A stretch of 64,000 bases of DNA. Source: Iodobacter violaceini (GTDB lineage Bacteria > Pseudomonadota > Gammaproteobacteria > Burkholderiales > Chitinibacteraceae). Shown in pieces: positions 12,402-21,386 of the stretch. The notes below the pieces were generated by a model. It did no database searches, had not been told where the DNA came from, and saw only the letters and a list, made by a program, of their open reading frames with translations. Both the position numbers and the translations under genes were made by a program. The DNA lies in NCBI RefSeq assembly GCF_011601265.1, contig NZ_JAAOLX010000002.1, positions 434,001 to 498,000 on the forward strand. Reading direction: 5' to 3'. The stretch's first letter is position 1; each line of letters begins with the position of its first letter.

Positions 12402-12716
12402 GGTGCGGGCCTTATTGAAATGTTGCGTTGCGATAAACTGTGTGCATTTTAGGCTGAGAGCGCCCGGAGAAAACTCAGGATAAACCATTACAGGAAAATC
12501 CATTACTTGCAGACGGGCGGAATTATTCCCTGCCTGTGCAAAACACTTGCCTTACGACAGTTTTCTTGCATTTTTAGACGAAAAGCTTACTATCGGGATA
12601 AAAAGTGCGCGAAACATCGCAAAATTAAGCTTTTTCATCACAAAACATGCTTTTATGGACAGCCTGCCGAAAGCCAAACGGTAAGCTATTTATGCTTAAA
12701 TATTTGGAGATTTACG
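12402..12716. promoter_or_regulatory. Divergent ppsA/ppsR intergenic region with candidate promoter
   Basis: 315 bases between the two divergent starts. A plausible sigma-70 promoter toward ppsR is TTGCAT (12566-12571), 16-base spacer, TACTAT (12588-12593). The ppsR start has TTGGAGA upstream. No clear ppsA promoter or operator was identified. Open frames crossing this region on both strands are probably upstream extensions without coding value. Confidence 0.35.
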
Positions 12717-13535
12717 ATGCGTCGAACGGCTTTCTTTGTCTCCGACCGAACTGGTATTACTGCCGAAATGCTCGGCCACTCGCTGCTTACGCAATTTGAA
12801 GATGTAACTTTCCATCGCGTCACCCTTCCCTATGTGGACACCCCGGCCAAAGCCATGGAAGTCGCACTGGAAATCCGCAAGCATTCGGTGATTGATGGCT
12901 GCAGACCGCTGGTTTTCAGCACGGTAGTTGATCCAGTAATCCGCAAGCTGACCCATGTTCCTGAAGCACTGGTGATCGATTTCTTCGAAATGTTTATCGG
13001 CCCCTTAGAGGCCGAGCTTGGCCAGGATTCATCGCATACCGTCGGTAAATCGCATGCGATTGTTAATTTTGAAGAATACAAGAACCGAATCGACGCCGTT
13101 AATTTCACGCTCAACCACGACGATGGCGTGATGCCCAGAGATTTATCCGAGGCTGATTTAATTCTGGTTGGCGTTTCCAGATCAGGAAAAACACCAACCT
13201 GCCTCTATCTTGCACTGCAATTTGGGATTAAAGCCGCCAACTACCCGCTCACCCCGGAAGATTTTGGCAACCATACCATGCCAAAATTACTGCTCCCCTA
13301 CAGAAATAAACTTTTTGGCTTAACCATTGAGCCTGAGCGCCTTGGCGAAATCCGCGAAGAACGAAAACCCGCCAGCAAATATTCATCAGTTGAAAACTGC
13401 CGGTTTGAAATTGCCGAAGCCGAAGCGCTGATGCGCCATGTGGGCGTACCCTATCTCAATACCACCAGAATGTCGATTGAAGAGCTGGCCACCACCATTA
13501 TGCACAGAACGGGCCTTGTAAGACGCACGTATTAA
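12717..13535 (+). CDS. ppsR: PEP synthase regulatory kinase/pyrophosphorylase
   Basis: Bifunctional regulator (DUF299 family) that inactivates PpsA by ADP-dependent phosphorylation of a threonine and reactivates it by Pi-dependent dephosphorylation. 272 residues from the ATG at 12717 ([20 protein letters not shown]), matching the family N-terminus; GGAGA lies 6 bases upstream. The P-loop-like motif [15 protein letters not shown] is visible, as are [10 protein letters not shown] and the C-terminal SVEELA-like helix. An open frame continues 70 codons upstream but is not family-like. Its position divergent from ppsA supports the assignment. Confidence 0.95.
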   Translation: MRRTAFFVSDRTGITAEMLGHSLLTQFEDVTFHRVTLPYVDTPAKAMEVALEIRKHSVIDGCRPLVFSTVVDPVIRKLTHVPEALVIDFFEMFIGPLEAELGQDSSHTVGKSHAIVNFEEYKNRIDAVNFTLNHDDGVMPRDLSEADLILVGVSRSGKTPTCLYLALQFGIKAANYPLTPEDFGNHTMPKLLLPYRNKLFGLTIEPERLGEIREERKPASKYSSVENCRFEIAEAEALMRHVGVPYLNTTRMSIEELATTIMHRTGLVRRTY

Positions 13536-13543
13536 AAGAGGCG

Positions 13544-13896
13544 GCAGCGGGCCTTGCCCCATGTGCGCTAACCAAAGTCAAAAGACCTTTTTTATTAGTG
13601 CCTTCGGCACGTTGATTTAGGTTCGGGCGTCCCGCTGGACCTTCCTTTCTTGCGCGACCAAGAAACGAAGCCAAGCCACAACCTCAAAGCACGAAATCCC
13701 CTCGCTGCGGACAGCGGCGTTGTGTCAACTCGCTTCGCTCAAACACGAATTGACGACACCCCCGCCCCGCTTGTTCCTCGTTCGGCGTGTTTTCAGGGAA
13801 GAGAAAAGCCCTATGCTGAGAGCGTGGTTATTGCATTTTTTTCTGTTTGTTAATAAAAAATAACTTGGTTAGCGCGTATGAGGACTTGCCCGCTGC
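13544..13896 (+). repeat. MITE-like intergenic repeat, copy 1
   Basis: About 350 bases with imperfect ~34-base terminal inverted repeats: the left end contains GCGCTAACCAAAGT and the right end AACTTGGTTAGCGC, each continuing outward into GCGGGC-type sequence. The interior holds GTGCCTTCGGCAC, a CCTCGCTGCGGAC stretch and GCTTGTTCCTCGTTCGGCG. A second copy in inverted orientation lies at 54133-54493 and a fragment at 52996-53049. It contains no transposase. An open frame inside (13650-13853) shares PAPLVPRS and FQG with the same frame of copy 2, but this is more likely a property of the repeat than a gene. The remaining 150 bases to minC show nothing I recognise. Confidence 0.75.
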
Positions 13897-14046
13897 ATAA
13901 AATTTCGCAAACTGTGGATATGAAGCATCAGCCCCGGCCCCGTATATCATTCATTTGCGCTTACGCCATAACACAGCTTCCTTGACGTAGCGCTACACGG
14001 TAAACTCTCACACTTCACCGATCAAACGCTTACCTGGCTTACGCGC

Positions 14047-14760
14047 ATGACAAATCCTGCTACTGACTTAGACAGCATTTTTGAATTTAAAAGCAGCAGC
14101 ATTAAACTACTGTCTTTCGTCCCGGCCACACTTGACCCCGCAAAATTAGAAGCCGCTTTGTTTGAAAAACTGGGCGGACGCGAGCATTTCTTAGCGGGCG
14201 AACAACTGATTATTGATTTCACCAGCCTGCCCGAGCTGCCTTCCGCACTTGAAATAGGCACACTGGTACGGCTTCTGCAGCAATTCAGCCTGCTGCCTGT
14301 TGCCGTGCATGGTGGCAACAGTGATCAAAAGCTAGCCGCATCGGCCGCAGGATTGGTTGTTTTACAAGACGATTCGCTCTCTGCTCCCCTGCCCGCAGCC
14401 AATAAAGCGACGCCACCTCCACCGGCACTTGTTATTACCCGCCCGGTACGAACCGGGCAGCAGGTTTATGCCAAGGGTGGTGATTTAATTGTGCTGGCAC
14501 TGGTGTCCGCAGGGGCCGAGGTCATTGCAGATGGCAACATTCACGTCTATGCACCTCTGCGCGGCCGTGCACTGGCGGGTGCAAAAGGCGATAATCAGGC
14601 CAGAATTTTCACCACCTGCATGGAAGCAGAGCTGGTTTCGATTGCCGGCATTTACCGCTCATTGCAAGAAGACCTGCCTGATTCGATCAGAACCAAACCG
14701 GCACAAATTTATCTCGATCAGGAAAAAATCGTGATCGAAGCTTTAAGCGAAACTAATTAA
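14047..14760 (+). CDS. minC: Septum site-determining protein MinC
   Basis: Inhibitor of FtsZ polymerisation that keeps division at midcell. 237 residues: N-terminal FtsZ-inhibiting domain (about 1-105, FEFKSSSIKLLSFVP), a linker rich in Pro/Ala (about 117-135), and the C-terminal beta-helix domain that binds MinD (GQQVYAKGGDLIVLALVSAG, GNIHVYAPLRGRALAG, ELVSIAGIY). First gene of minCDE, with minD starting 23 bases after its stop. Confidence 0.95.
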   Translation: MTNPATDLDSIFEFKSSSIKLLSFVPATLDPAKLEAALFEKLGGREHFLAGEQLIIDFTSLPELPSALEIGTLVRLLQQFSLLPVAVHGGNSDQKLAASAAGLVVLQDDSLSAPLPAANKATPPPPALVITRPVRTGQQVYAKGGDLIVLALVSAGAEVIADGNIHVYAPLRGRALAGAKGDNQARIFTTCMEAELVSIAGIYRSLQEDLPDSIRTKPAQIYLDQEKIVIEALSETN

Positions 14761-14783
14761 ATAAAAAATTCAGGGGATTTACA

Positions 14784-15593
14784 GTGGCAAAAATCATCGT
14801 TATCACATCCGGCAAGGGGGGCGTGGGCAAAACCACTACCAGCGCGAGCTTCGCTTCCGGCCTGGCTTTACGCGGATTTAAAACCGCCGTCATTGATTTT
14901 GATGTGGGCCTGCGCAATCTCGATTTAATCATGGGCTGCGAACGCCGTGTTGTTTACGATTTTGTAAACGTCATTAAAGGTGAAGCCACGCTGAATCAGG
15001 CGCTGATTAAAGACAAAAATTGTGACAACCTTTACATCCTGCCTGCATCGCAAACCCGCGATAAAGACGAACTATCCAAAGAAGGCGTAGAGAAAGTTCT
15101 GAAAGAACTTGAGCAATCAGGCTTTGATTATATTATTTGCGACAGCCCTGCCGGCATCGAAACCGGCGCATTTATGGCGCTGTATTTTGCCGAAGAAGCC
15201 ATTGTAGTCACCAACCCGGAAGTCTCTTCCGTACGCGACTCCGACCGTATCATTGGCATTTTGGATGCTAAATCCAAACGAGCCGAAGACGGTGGCACCG
15301 TAAAAACACACCTGCTGATTACCCGCTATAGTCCGAAGCGCGTTGATTCCGGCGAAATGTTATCGCTGGATGATGTACAACATCTGCTTCGTATTAAATT
15401 AATTGGTGTAATTCCAGAATCCGAAAGCGTCTTGCAAGCGTCTAACTCGGGCAGCCCGGCCATTCACCTGACAGGCAGCGATGTTTCTGAGGCTTACAAA
15501 GATGTGGTCGCCCGTTTCCTGGGTGAAGAGCGTCCATTGCGTTTTATCGAAACACCCAAGGCACCGTTCTGGAAACGGCTATTCGGGGGTTAA
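14784..15593 (+). CDS. minD: Septum site-determining ATPase MinD
   Basis: Membrane-cycling ATPase that recruits MinC and responds to MinE. 269 residues with a deviant Walker A (SGKGGVGKTTTSA, signature lysine present), AVIDFDVGLRNLDLIMG, IICDSPAGIETGA, and a C-terminal amphipathic membrane-targeting helix (APFWKRLFGG). The start is GTG at 14784 with AGGGGAT upstream. Three bases separate its stop from minE. Confidence 0.97.
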   Translation: MAKIIVITSGKGGVGKTTTSASFASGLALRGFKTAVIDFDVGLRNLDLIMGCERRVVYDFVNVIKGEATLNQALIKDKNCDNLYILPASQTRDKDELSKEGVEKVLKELEQSGFDYIICDSPAGIETGAFMALYFAEEAIVVTNPEVSSVRDSDRIIGILDAKSKRAEDGGTVKTHLLITRYSPKRVDSGEMLSLDDVQHLLRIKLIGVIPESESVLQASNSGSPAIHLTGSDVSEAYKDVVARFLGEERPLRFIETPKAPFWKRLFGG

Positions 15594-15596
15594 TGC

Positions 15597-15857
15597 ATGT
15601 CTATTCTTAGCTATTTCTTTGGTGAAAAGAAAAAAACGGCGTCGGTTGCCCGCGAGCGCCTGCAAATCATTCTGGCGCATGAAAGAAACGGTAGAAATAC
15701 CCCGGATTACCTGCCCCAATTGCAAAAAGAGCTGATTGCCGTCATCTCTAAATACGTGGCAATCAATCCGGAAGACATCATTGTGCAGCTTGATCGCAAA
15801 GATGACTTTGAAGTATTAGAAGTAAACATTGTGCTGCCAGAAGCCAATAAGCGCTAA
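15597..15857 (+). CDS. minE: Cell division topological specificity factor MinE
   Basis: Stimulates MinD ATPase and drives Min oscillation. 86 residues: N-terminal membrane/MinD-binding part ([26 protein letters not shown]) and a C-terminal dimerisation domain ([29 protein letters not shown]). Normal length. Last gene of minCDE. Confidence 0.96.
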   Translation: MSILSYFFGEKKKTASVARERLQIILAHERNGRNTPDYLPQLQKELIAVISKYVAINPEDIIVQLDRKDDFEVLEVNIVLPEANKR

Positions 15858-15889
15858 GGCACAAGAATTACTATCATTAAAGAGCACCC

Positions 15890-15923
15890 CGAAGAGAGGC
15901 CGGCACTGCCAGCACTCTCTTCG
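15890..15923 (+). terminator. Hairpin after minE (possible terminator)
   Basis: CGAAGAGAG / CTCTCTTCG, a 9-bp stem enclosing 16 bases, followed by CTATTTT. It lies between minE and map and may separate their transcription; the T-tract is weak. Confidence 0.5.
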
Positions 15924-15942
15924 CTATTTTGAGGCCTACATC

Positions 15943-16746
15943 ATGAGCATTGTTATTAAAAACGCCGACGACATCGCCAAGATGCGCGTTGCTGGCAAAT
16001 TAGCCAGCGAAGTACTGGATTACATTACCCCATTTGTAAAAGTTGGCGTCACCACAGCTGAAATCGACCGGCTTTGCCACGAATATATGCGCGATGTGCA
16101 GGGCACCATTCCTGCACCGCTCAACTACTGCCCGCCTGGCTACACACCTTATCCTAAAGCGATCTGCACTTCGGTTAATCAGGTAGTTTGCCACGGTATT
16201 CCTGCTGATAAGCCACTCAAAAACGGCGATTGCGTGAATCTGGATATCACCGTAATCAAAGATGGCTACCACGGCGATAACAGCCGTATGTATCTGGTGG
16301 GCGATGTTTCTGCTCCTGCACGCCGCCTTGCTAAAGTCACTTATAACGCCATGTGGATCGGGATTGATCAGGTTAAGCCGGGCGCACGCTTTGGCGATAT
16401 TGGTGCGGCCATCCAGAAATACGCCGAAGGCGCAGGTTACTCTGTGGTTCGTGAATTCTGCGGCCACGGCATTGGCACAAAATTTCACGAAGATCCGCAA
16501 GTTTTACACTATGGCAAAGCAGGCACCGGCCCGGAAATGAAGGCAGGGATGATCTTTACCATTGAGCCCATGATTAATGCGGGTAAGCGCGACATCAAAG
16601 GCATGAGCGATGGCTGGACCATTGTAACCAAAGACCGCAGCCTGTCCGCGCAATGGGAACACACCATTTTAGTCACCGAAACCGGTTATGAAATTCTGAC
16701 CCAGTCGGAAGGCACGCCTGCCCGTCCGGACAGCTACGCCATCTGA
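15943..16746 (+). CDS. map: Methionine aminopeptidase, type I
   Basis: Removes the initiator methionine from nascent proteins; dinuclear metal enzyme. 267 residues from the ATG at 15943 (MSIVIKNADDIAKMRVAG); the open frame begins further upstream in non-homologous sequence. Metal ligands are visible in DITVIKDGYHGDNSRM (two Asp), GHGIGTKFHEDP (His), FTIEPMIN (Glu) and WEHTILVTE (Glu). The active-site histidine is in VVCHGIPAD. The usual operon partners (rpsB, tsf) are not adjacent, so this may be one of several copies. Confidence 0.95.
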   Translation: MSIVIKNADDIAKMRVAGKLASEVLDYITPFVKVGVTTAEIDRLCHEYMRDVQGTIPAPLNYCPPGYTPYPKAICTSVNQVVCHGIPADKPLKNGDCVNLDITVIKDGYHGDNSRMYLVGDVSAPARRLAKVTYNAMWIGIDQVKPGARFGDIGAAIQKYAEGAGYSVVREFCGHGIGTKFHEDPQVLHYGKAGTGPEMKAGMIFTIEPMINAGKRDIKGMSDGWTIVTKDRSLSAQWEHTILVTETGYEILTQSEGTPARPDSYAI

Positions 16747-16754
16747 AAAATGCA

Positions 16755-16781
16755 GGGCAGGCACATCTTTTATGCCTGCCC
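16755..16781 (+). terminator. Hairpin after map
   Basis: GGGCAGGCA / TGCCTGCCC with a 9-base loop, starting 8 bases after the map stop. No T-tract follows, so terminator function is weakly supported. An ATG at 16772 for the next open frame falls inside this hairpin, which argues for the later GTG start of that gene. Confidence 0.45.
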
Positions 16782-16810
16782 GCATCACGATTAAACTCAG
16801 GAACAAAACC

Positions 16811-17086
16811 GTGCTTCTTCTTACTTCACCCTGGCTGATTGGCCTGCTTGTGATTGTGTTTTCTATTGGCGTGGCACTGTGTTTTGTGGGCCTGATGGTG
16901 TCTTTAATGACCGCATTGGGGCATAAAAACTGGCTGTGGGCTGCAGGCATGCTGGCTGTTTTTCCGCTGGCGGCCGTTTATTGCCTGCGCCGCTGGCAAA
17001 TTGCAGCATGGCCGGGAAAAATGCTTTTATCCGGCATGGGCCTGCTGGTTTTGCCTGTCAGCTATTTTTTAATCATGATTAAATAG
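16811..17086 (+). CDS. Small hypothetical membrane protein
   Basis: Not recognised. About 91 residues from the GTG at 16811, which has CTCAGGAAC upstream; the alternative ATG at 16772 (104 residues) lies in the hairpin after map. Three hydrophobic segments are clear: near the N-terminus (WLIGLLVIVFSIGVALCFVG), the middle (WLWAAGMLAVFPLAAVY) and the C-terminus (MLLSGMGLLVLPVSYFLIM). It is probably an inner-membrane protein. No motif indicates function. Confidence 0.55.
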   Translation: MLLLTSPWLIGLLVIVFSIGVALCFVGLMVSLMTALGHKNWLWAAGMLAVFPLAAVYCLRRWQIAAWPGKMLLSGMGLLVLPVSYFLIMIK

Positions 17087-17172
17087 TCTCTGCCCGCCAA
17101 ACAAAGATAATGCCAGACACAGGGGCCAATCACTTGTTCCCCGTCTGGCATACTCAGCGCCTTTAACGCTCA

Positions 17173-17757
17173 TCAGTAAGTGTAAGTATCGCAGTTTCCT
17201 TCATCGTCACAATAGACGCCCATGGCAGGCTGCACTTCTGAATCAAACCCACCCATTACCCCTGCGGAGCTGGTTGGCAACATCAGTGCGCCCAGCGCTG
17301 AAAGCTGATTTACCGCAGCAATGCATGCGCTCTGATTCACTGTTGGCTGATCGCAGCCCCTCTCCTTCAGTGCAATTGCAACCGAAGCCTGCTTACGCGA
17401 GGCCTCAATTGCGTGCTCCTTGCGCCGCTGATTATCTTCTTTTTTATATTGCCTTAATGCACTGGCCATGGCTGATTCTTTAAAAGCCCGCTTTTTCTCA
17501 GCACGCTTTGCTTTTGCATCCGGCAAAACATTCGCATCAGGGGCAACACTTAATTGCCTGAATAAACGCCGGTCAATCACCAGCGGCGCACTGTGCGCTG
17601 CGCTGGCAGCATGAAACAAAGGCTTCGCCAGAACGCGTTCTGCCTGGGCAGATGCAAGCGCCACCTTATTGCCCGCAGCAAACGCATGAATGTTAAAAAA
17701 CAGCAGCAAAATGCCAGCCCAAACACCGGTCAGATTATTCAGTTTCAACTCAATCAA
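17173..17757 (-). CDS. Hypothetical exported protein
   Basis: Not recognised. 194 residues with a signal peptide (VWAGILLLFFNIHAFAAG). The middle is rich in Lys, Arg and Ala (KAKRAEKKRAFKESAMASAL, QYKKEDNQRRKEHAIEASRK) and may form a charged helix. The C-terminal part has four cysteines (ERGCDQP, SACIAA, YCDDEGNCDTYTY), which could form disulphides in the periplasm. The start codon as written is TTG at 17757 with GAGAGGG upstream. It is a single gene between two plus-strand genes. Function unknown. Confidence 0.5.
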   Translation of the reverse strand: MIELKLNNLTGVWAGILLLFFNIHAFAAGNKVALASAQAERVLAKPLFHAASAAHSAPLVIDRRLFRQLSVAPDANVLPDAKAKRAEKKRAFKESAMASALRQYKKEDNQRRKEHAIEASRKQASVAIALKERGCDQPTVNQSACIAAVNQLSALGALMLPTSSAGVMGGFDSEVQPAMGVYCDDEGNCDTYTY

Positions 17758-18025
17758 AAAAAAGCCCTCTCAGAATCAATAAGAAATGTGTGTCAGCAGC
17801 TCAGCACAGAGGCATTGCGTCATGCTTTTATACCCTGCTGTTTCTATTATGCCACCCATCTCCAAACACTTTGAACGAGAACTAATACCATTAATTGCCA
17901 CCAATAAGAAGTAACCGCCCCTTGGAAAAAACCAAAAAAAGGGTTTGCCTCCATAAATACCTGACCACAAACAGAGCACTTTGATACACTCAGCTTACAT
18001 ACAAGCAGATATTAAAGAGACAGCC

Positions 18026-18517
18026 ATGCACATCATCCGGCATAGTGAAAAAAAAGACATTGAGCAGATTCGCCAGCTCTACGCCGAACCCGGCAATTAC
18101 TCAGCCACGCTGCAAGGTCCGTACCCGTCAGCAGAGCTGTGGGAAGCCCGGCTGGGGCAGAGCCACGCAGGCGCAATCAGCCTGGTCGCCGTTTCAGGTG
18201 AAGAAGTGCTTGGTCAGCTGGGCCTGCATATCGAACAAAACCCACGCCGCAAGCATGTGGCCCATATTGGCATGGCGGTAAAAACCAGTGCGCGCAGGCA
18301 AGGCGTGGCCGACGCTTTAATGCGGGCAGCGATAGAAATCGCCGAGCAATGGCAGGCTATCAGCCGCATCGAGCTTTCTGTGTACACTGACAACCTCGCC
18401 GCCCTCGCCCTTTATGAAAAGCACGGCTTTATCAAAGAAGGCCAGTGTAAAAACTATGCATTCAGAAATGGTCAGTTTGTTGATGTATATATCATGGCCC
18501 GGTGTAAACCTGCTTAA
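18026..18517 (+). CDS. GNAT family N-acetyltransferase (YhhY/AaaT-like)
   Basis: Acetyl-CoA-dependent N-acyltransferase, 163 residues from the ATG at 18026 (AAAGAGA upstream). It follows E. coli YhhY (AaaT, an L-amino acid N-acyltransferase) over its length: IRHSE, TLQGPYPSAELWEARL, PRRKHVAHIGMAV, the acetyl-CoA loop RRQGVADALM, RIELSVYTDNLAALALYEKH and YAFRNGQFVDVYIMARCK. The substrate is inferred from this resemblance only. The GST gene follows 28 bases later. Confidence 0.8.
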   Translation: MHIIRHSEKKDIEQIRQLYAEPGNYSATLQGPYPSAELWEARLGQSHAGAISLVAVSGEEVLGQLGLHIEQNPRRKHVAHIGMAVKTSARRQGVADALMRAAIEIAEQWQAISRIELSVYTDNLAALALYEKHGFIKEGQCKNYAFRNGQFVDVYIMARCKPA

Positions 18518-18545
18518 GCCACCAACCCAAAAAAGGTAAGCCAGA

Positions 18546-19181
18546 ATGAAGATCACGCCCTTTACGCTGTATGCTGATTCGCTCTTCACCAGCCCCTATG
18601 CGATGTCAGTGTTTGTTGCGCTGCTTGAAAAAGACCTGCCTTTTGAAGTAAAAACGCTGGATCTGGATGCAGGGGAACAGCAGAAAAATACATATCGCCA
18701 GCAGTCCCTCACCAGCCGTGTGCCTGCGCTGGTGCATGGTGATTTCTCGCTCTCTGAATCGTCTGCCATTACCGAATACCTGGAGGAGCTATTCCCTGCG
18801 CCTGAGTACGCGGCACTTTATCCGGCTAACTTACAGCAGCGTGCCAAAGCACGACAAACTCAGGCATGGCTGCGCAGCGATCTGCTGGATTTGCGGATCG
18901 AACGTTCAACCAATGTGGTGTTTTTTGCGCCTGTTGATCAGGCCCTCAGCGCCAAAGGCCAGGCCGCCGCAGATAAGCTGATTGCCGCAGCCAGCCTGCT
19001 GATTGAGGATGGTCAGACCCATTTATTTGGCCAATGGTGCATTGCCGATACCGATCTGGCACTGATGCTGATGCGCCTGATTAAAAATGGCGATCCTGTG
19101 CCAGAAAAGTTGCTGAACTATGCCAATGCACAATGGCAAAGACCCAGCGTACAAAAATGGATTGCACAAAAGCGGGCTTAA
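18546..19181 (+). CDS. yfcF: Glutathione S-transferase, YfcF type
   Basis: Cytosolic glutathione transferase linked to peroxide defence in E. coli. 211 residues: N-terminal thioredoxin-like domain (YADSLFTSPYAMSVFVAL, SRVPALVHGDFSLSESSAI with the cis-Pro and glutathione-binding ES) and an alpha-helical C-terminal domain (RARQTQ-like, AWLRSDLLDLR, FGQWCIADTDLALMLMRL). Similarity to YfcF runs to the end (NAQWQRPSVQKWIA). Probably in one transcript with the preceding acetyltransferase gene. Confidence 0.85.
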   Translation: MKITPFTLYADSLFTSPYAMSVFVALLEKDLPFEVKTLDLDAGEQQKNTYRQQSLTSRVPALVHGDFSLSESSAITEYLEELFPAPEYAALYPANLQQRAKARQTQAWLRSDLLDLRIERSTNVVFFAPVDQALSAKGQAAADKLIAAASLLIEDGQTHLFGQWCIADTDLALMLMRLIKNGDPVPEKLLNYANAQWQRPSVQKWIAQKRA

Positions 19182-19196
19182 GCCGAAAGCTGCGGG

Positions 19197-21386
19197 CTAA
19201 GCGGTGGGCTCCACCGCCAGCCCATCCGCTAATTCCTGAAGTTTTGTAAAATCCAAAAGATAAACAGCCTCTTTGATTTGCGAGGCCAGCCGGGCATGCT
19301 CTGCCGATTGTCCTGCTGTATCGGCCCATTCTTCCAGAGCCGTCACTTCGCCGCTGGCAATCCATTCACGCAGTTGCTGCACCACGGCCAATGGCAGCAG
19401 GCCACTCAGTTCAGGCTTTTGCTGTACAGGCAATGCACCTGCAGATTGCATGCGCACACTAAAATAAAACCGGCAACCCCGCTCCAGAGCACTTTCTACT
19501 TTTAGCTCGCCGCCCATGCTTTTAACCATTTGCGAGGCAATGGCAAGGCCCAGGCCGTGCCCTTCCTGCGCTTGAGCAGAATTAATCCGCTCAAATGGTA
19601 AGAATATCCTTGCCTGATCGGCCTGATTAATACCAAGCCCCGTATCATCCACCACAATTTTTAACACCCCGGACTGGCTGTCCAGCCACCGCCATTCTGT
19701 GCTCAGTGAAATCACACCATAGCGGGTAAATTTTGCAGAGTTGGAAAGTAAATTTTGCAATACCTGCCGCAAGCGCCTCCAGTCTGTCAAAGCAGCGGGA
19801 GGCGCATCACCCCTTTGCACAATAAGAAACCGATTCTGATATTGCCCCGCCAGCAGCGTTGCCTGATCACAAATATCAGCAATAAATTCTTCCAGGGAGG
19901 CAACGCTTAATTGCAAATTCTCATCTGCCATTTCGCCATGGGAAAACCGCAGCAATTCATCAATTAATTCCAACTGCTGTTTGGCTGCTCGCTCAATCTG
20001 CACGGCAAATACAGAACAGGATTCATCTTTACGCATTAGTTTTGCTGATGCAATCATGGCAGAAAGTGGTGCTCTTAAATCATGACTGATATAGGCCAAT
20101 AATTTAGTTTTTAAACGATTGGCCGCCTGAGCCTCATCAGCAGCAATCGTTAATTCTGCGGTTCTGCCTGCCACCGTTTTTTCAAGAATTGATTGCTGCA
20201 TATTCAAGGTATGAATTAATGTTTTCTGAACACTCTCTTTTTCCTGCCGGGCCAGCATTACACGGTCAATAATCGCCATTAAAAATGAAAGCATAGAAAA
20301 GACTATCACCATCAGCATATAATGCTCGCCCAGCACTTGATCGCTGGCTAAAATACCAAACAAATCCAAAGCCCTGAAGATATTACCCGTCATTAAAACC
20401 AGCACACCACCGGCAAAATAGCGGATGGCCAAACCACCTTTGCGGATTAACTGAATGCACATTGGCAAAATAACAGGCACGGTAATCAGAATAAGCGCCA
20501 GTCCCAGTTGGGTACCCCGCTGATAATCAAGGCATTGTGCCACAATCATCGCCAGTGAATTCCAGACCAGCATCAGCTTAAGAACGGTATCTCCCCATGG
20601 CAATAAAGCGGGCAGATTCAGAAAATTCCGCACAAACAATAAAAAAAACAAAGTACAGACTTGCCCGAAAAAAGACAAAGAATGAACCGACCAGATGGTA
20701 CTTTCCGGCCACAGATATAAAGCGCCATAGCCCCGCATGCAGGTTTCATTTAATACAAAGAATAAAACGGCCAGTCCATGAAAAAGAAAAGCCGTATCGC
20801 GCATAAAAACAAATAAACAAAAACAACAAAGCGCAACAATCATCAATGCGCCAAGCAGCCCGCCTGCCCAAAGGCTGCTCACTATTTCTTTGTCTTTATA
20901 AGCCAGCGGATCCCATAAGCCGGGCAAAAAACGCATCGACGTTTTACTTTGCAGCCGGATTAAATACGTTGCACTTTGCTTTGCCGCTAAAGGCACCACA
21001 AATACAGCTTGTCTTGCCTTAACCGGATGCAAGGATAAAGGCGTATCCAAACCTGCATCTGCAATATATCGCCATTGCCCCTCTGCATGCTGATACAACG
21101 TCACTGATTGCCAGCGCGGCGCGCCTATATCCAGCCAGCGTATTAACGGCTGATCAGATGCATTATTTAATTTCAGCTTCAGCCAGAATACAGAATTGGA
21201 ATACCCCAATTGCTGAGGCCCGTTCAAAACAGGAGCCTCAGGCAGCAGCGCATCTATTTGCGCCGGTGTGCGTAAACCGTCATCTTCAATCAGCTGATAT
21301 TGCAAAGGAAAATAAGCCGCTGTGGGCTTAATATCCTGGCCGGCATATGCAAAAACCGAAAACAAGAAGTAAAACAAAAATCTCAC
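19197..21386 (-). CDS. 7TM-DISM sensor histidine kinase
   Basis: Membrane sensor kinase, 729 residues, GTG start overlapping the stop of the upstream regulator gene. Order: signal peptide; periplasmic 7TMR-DISMED2 beta-sandwich domain (about 40-160, NSVFWLKLKLNNASDQPLIR); seven hydrophobic segments (about 170-370); a short coiled coil; HisKA with LLAYISHDLRAPLSAM (His near 433); HATPase_c (LLSNSAKF, DTGLGI, GHGLGLAIASQMVKSMGG). DISMED2 domains are thought to bind small or carbohydrate ligands. A C-terminal extension of about 80 residues (from LPVQQKPELSGLLPL) resembles regions appended to such kinases but was not identified. It pairs with the REC-AraC regulator. Confidence 0.9.
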   Translation of the reverse strand: MRFLFYFLFSVFAYAGQDIKPTAAYFPLQYQLIEDDGLRTPAQIDALLPEAPVLNGPQQLGYSNSVFWLKLKLNNASDQPLIRWLDIGAPRWQSVTLYQHAEGQWRYIADAGLDTPLSLHPVKARQAVFVVPLAAKQSATYLIRLQSKTSMRFLPGLWDPLAYKDKEIVSSLWAGGLLGALMIVALCCFCLFVFMRDTAFLFHGLAVLFFVLNETCMRGYGALYLWPESTIWSVHSLSFFGQVCTLFFLLFVRNFLNLPALLPWGDTVLKLMLVWNSLAMIVAQCLDYQRGTQLGLALILITVPVILPMCIQLIRKGGLAIRYFAGGVLVLMTGNIFRALDLFGILASDQVLGEHYMLMVIVFSMLSFLMAIIDRVMLARQEKESVQKTLIHTLNMQQSILEKTVAGRTAELTIAADEAQAANRLKTKLLAYISHDLRAPLSAMIASAKLMRKDESCSVFAVQIERAAKQQLELIDELLRFSHGEMADENLQLSVASLEEFIADICDQATLLAGQYQNRFLIVQRGDAPPAALTDWRRLRQVLQNLLSNSAKFTRYGVISLSTEWRWLDSQSGVLKIVVDDTGLGINQADQARIFLPFERINSAQAQEGHGLGLAIASQMVKSMGGELKVESALERGCRFYFSVRMQSAGALPVQQKPELSGLLPLAVVQQLREWIASGEVTALEEWADTAGQSAEHARLASQIKEAVYLLDFTKLQELADGLAVEPTA

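Noticed and set aside
12507-12716. Upstream extension of ppsR
   Set aside because: The family N-terminus begins at [13 protein letters not shown] with a good ribosome site; the extension overlaps the ppsA promoter area.
13650-13853. Open frame of 67 codons inside the first MITE-like repeat
   Set aside because: It lies wholly within a repeated element, has no ribosome site or family match, and its similarity to copy 2 follows the DNA repeat.
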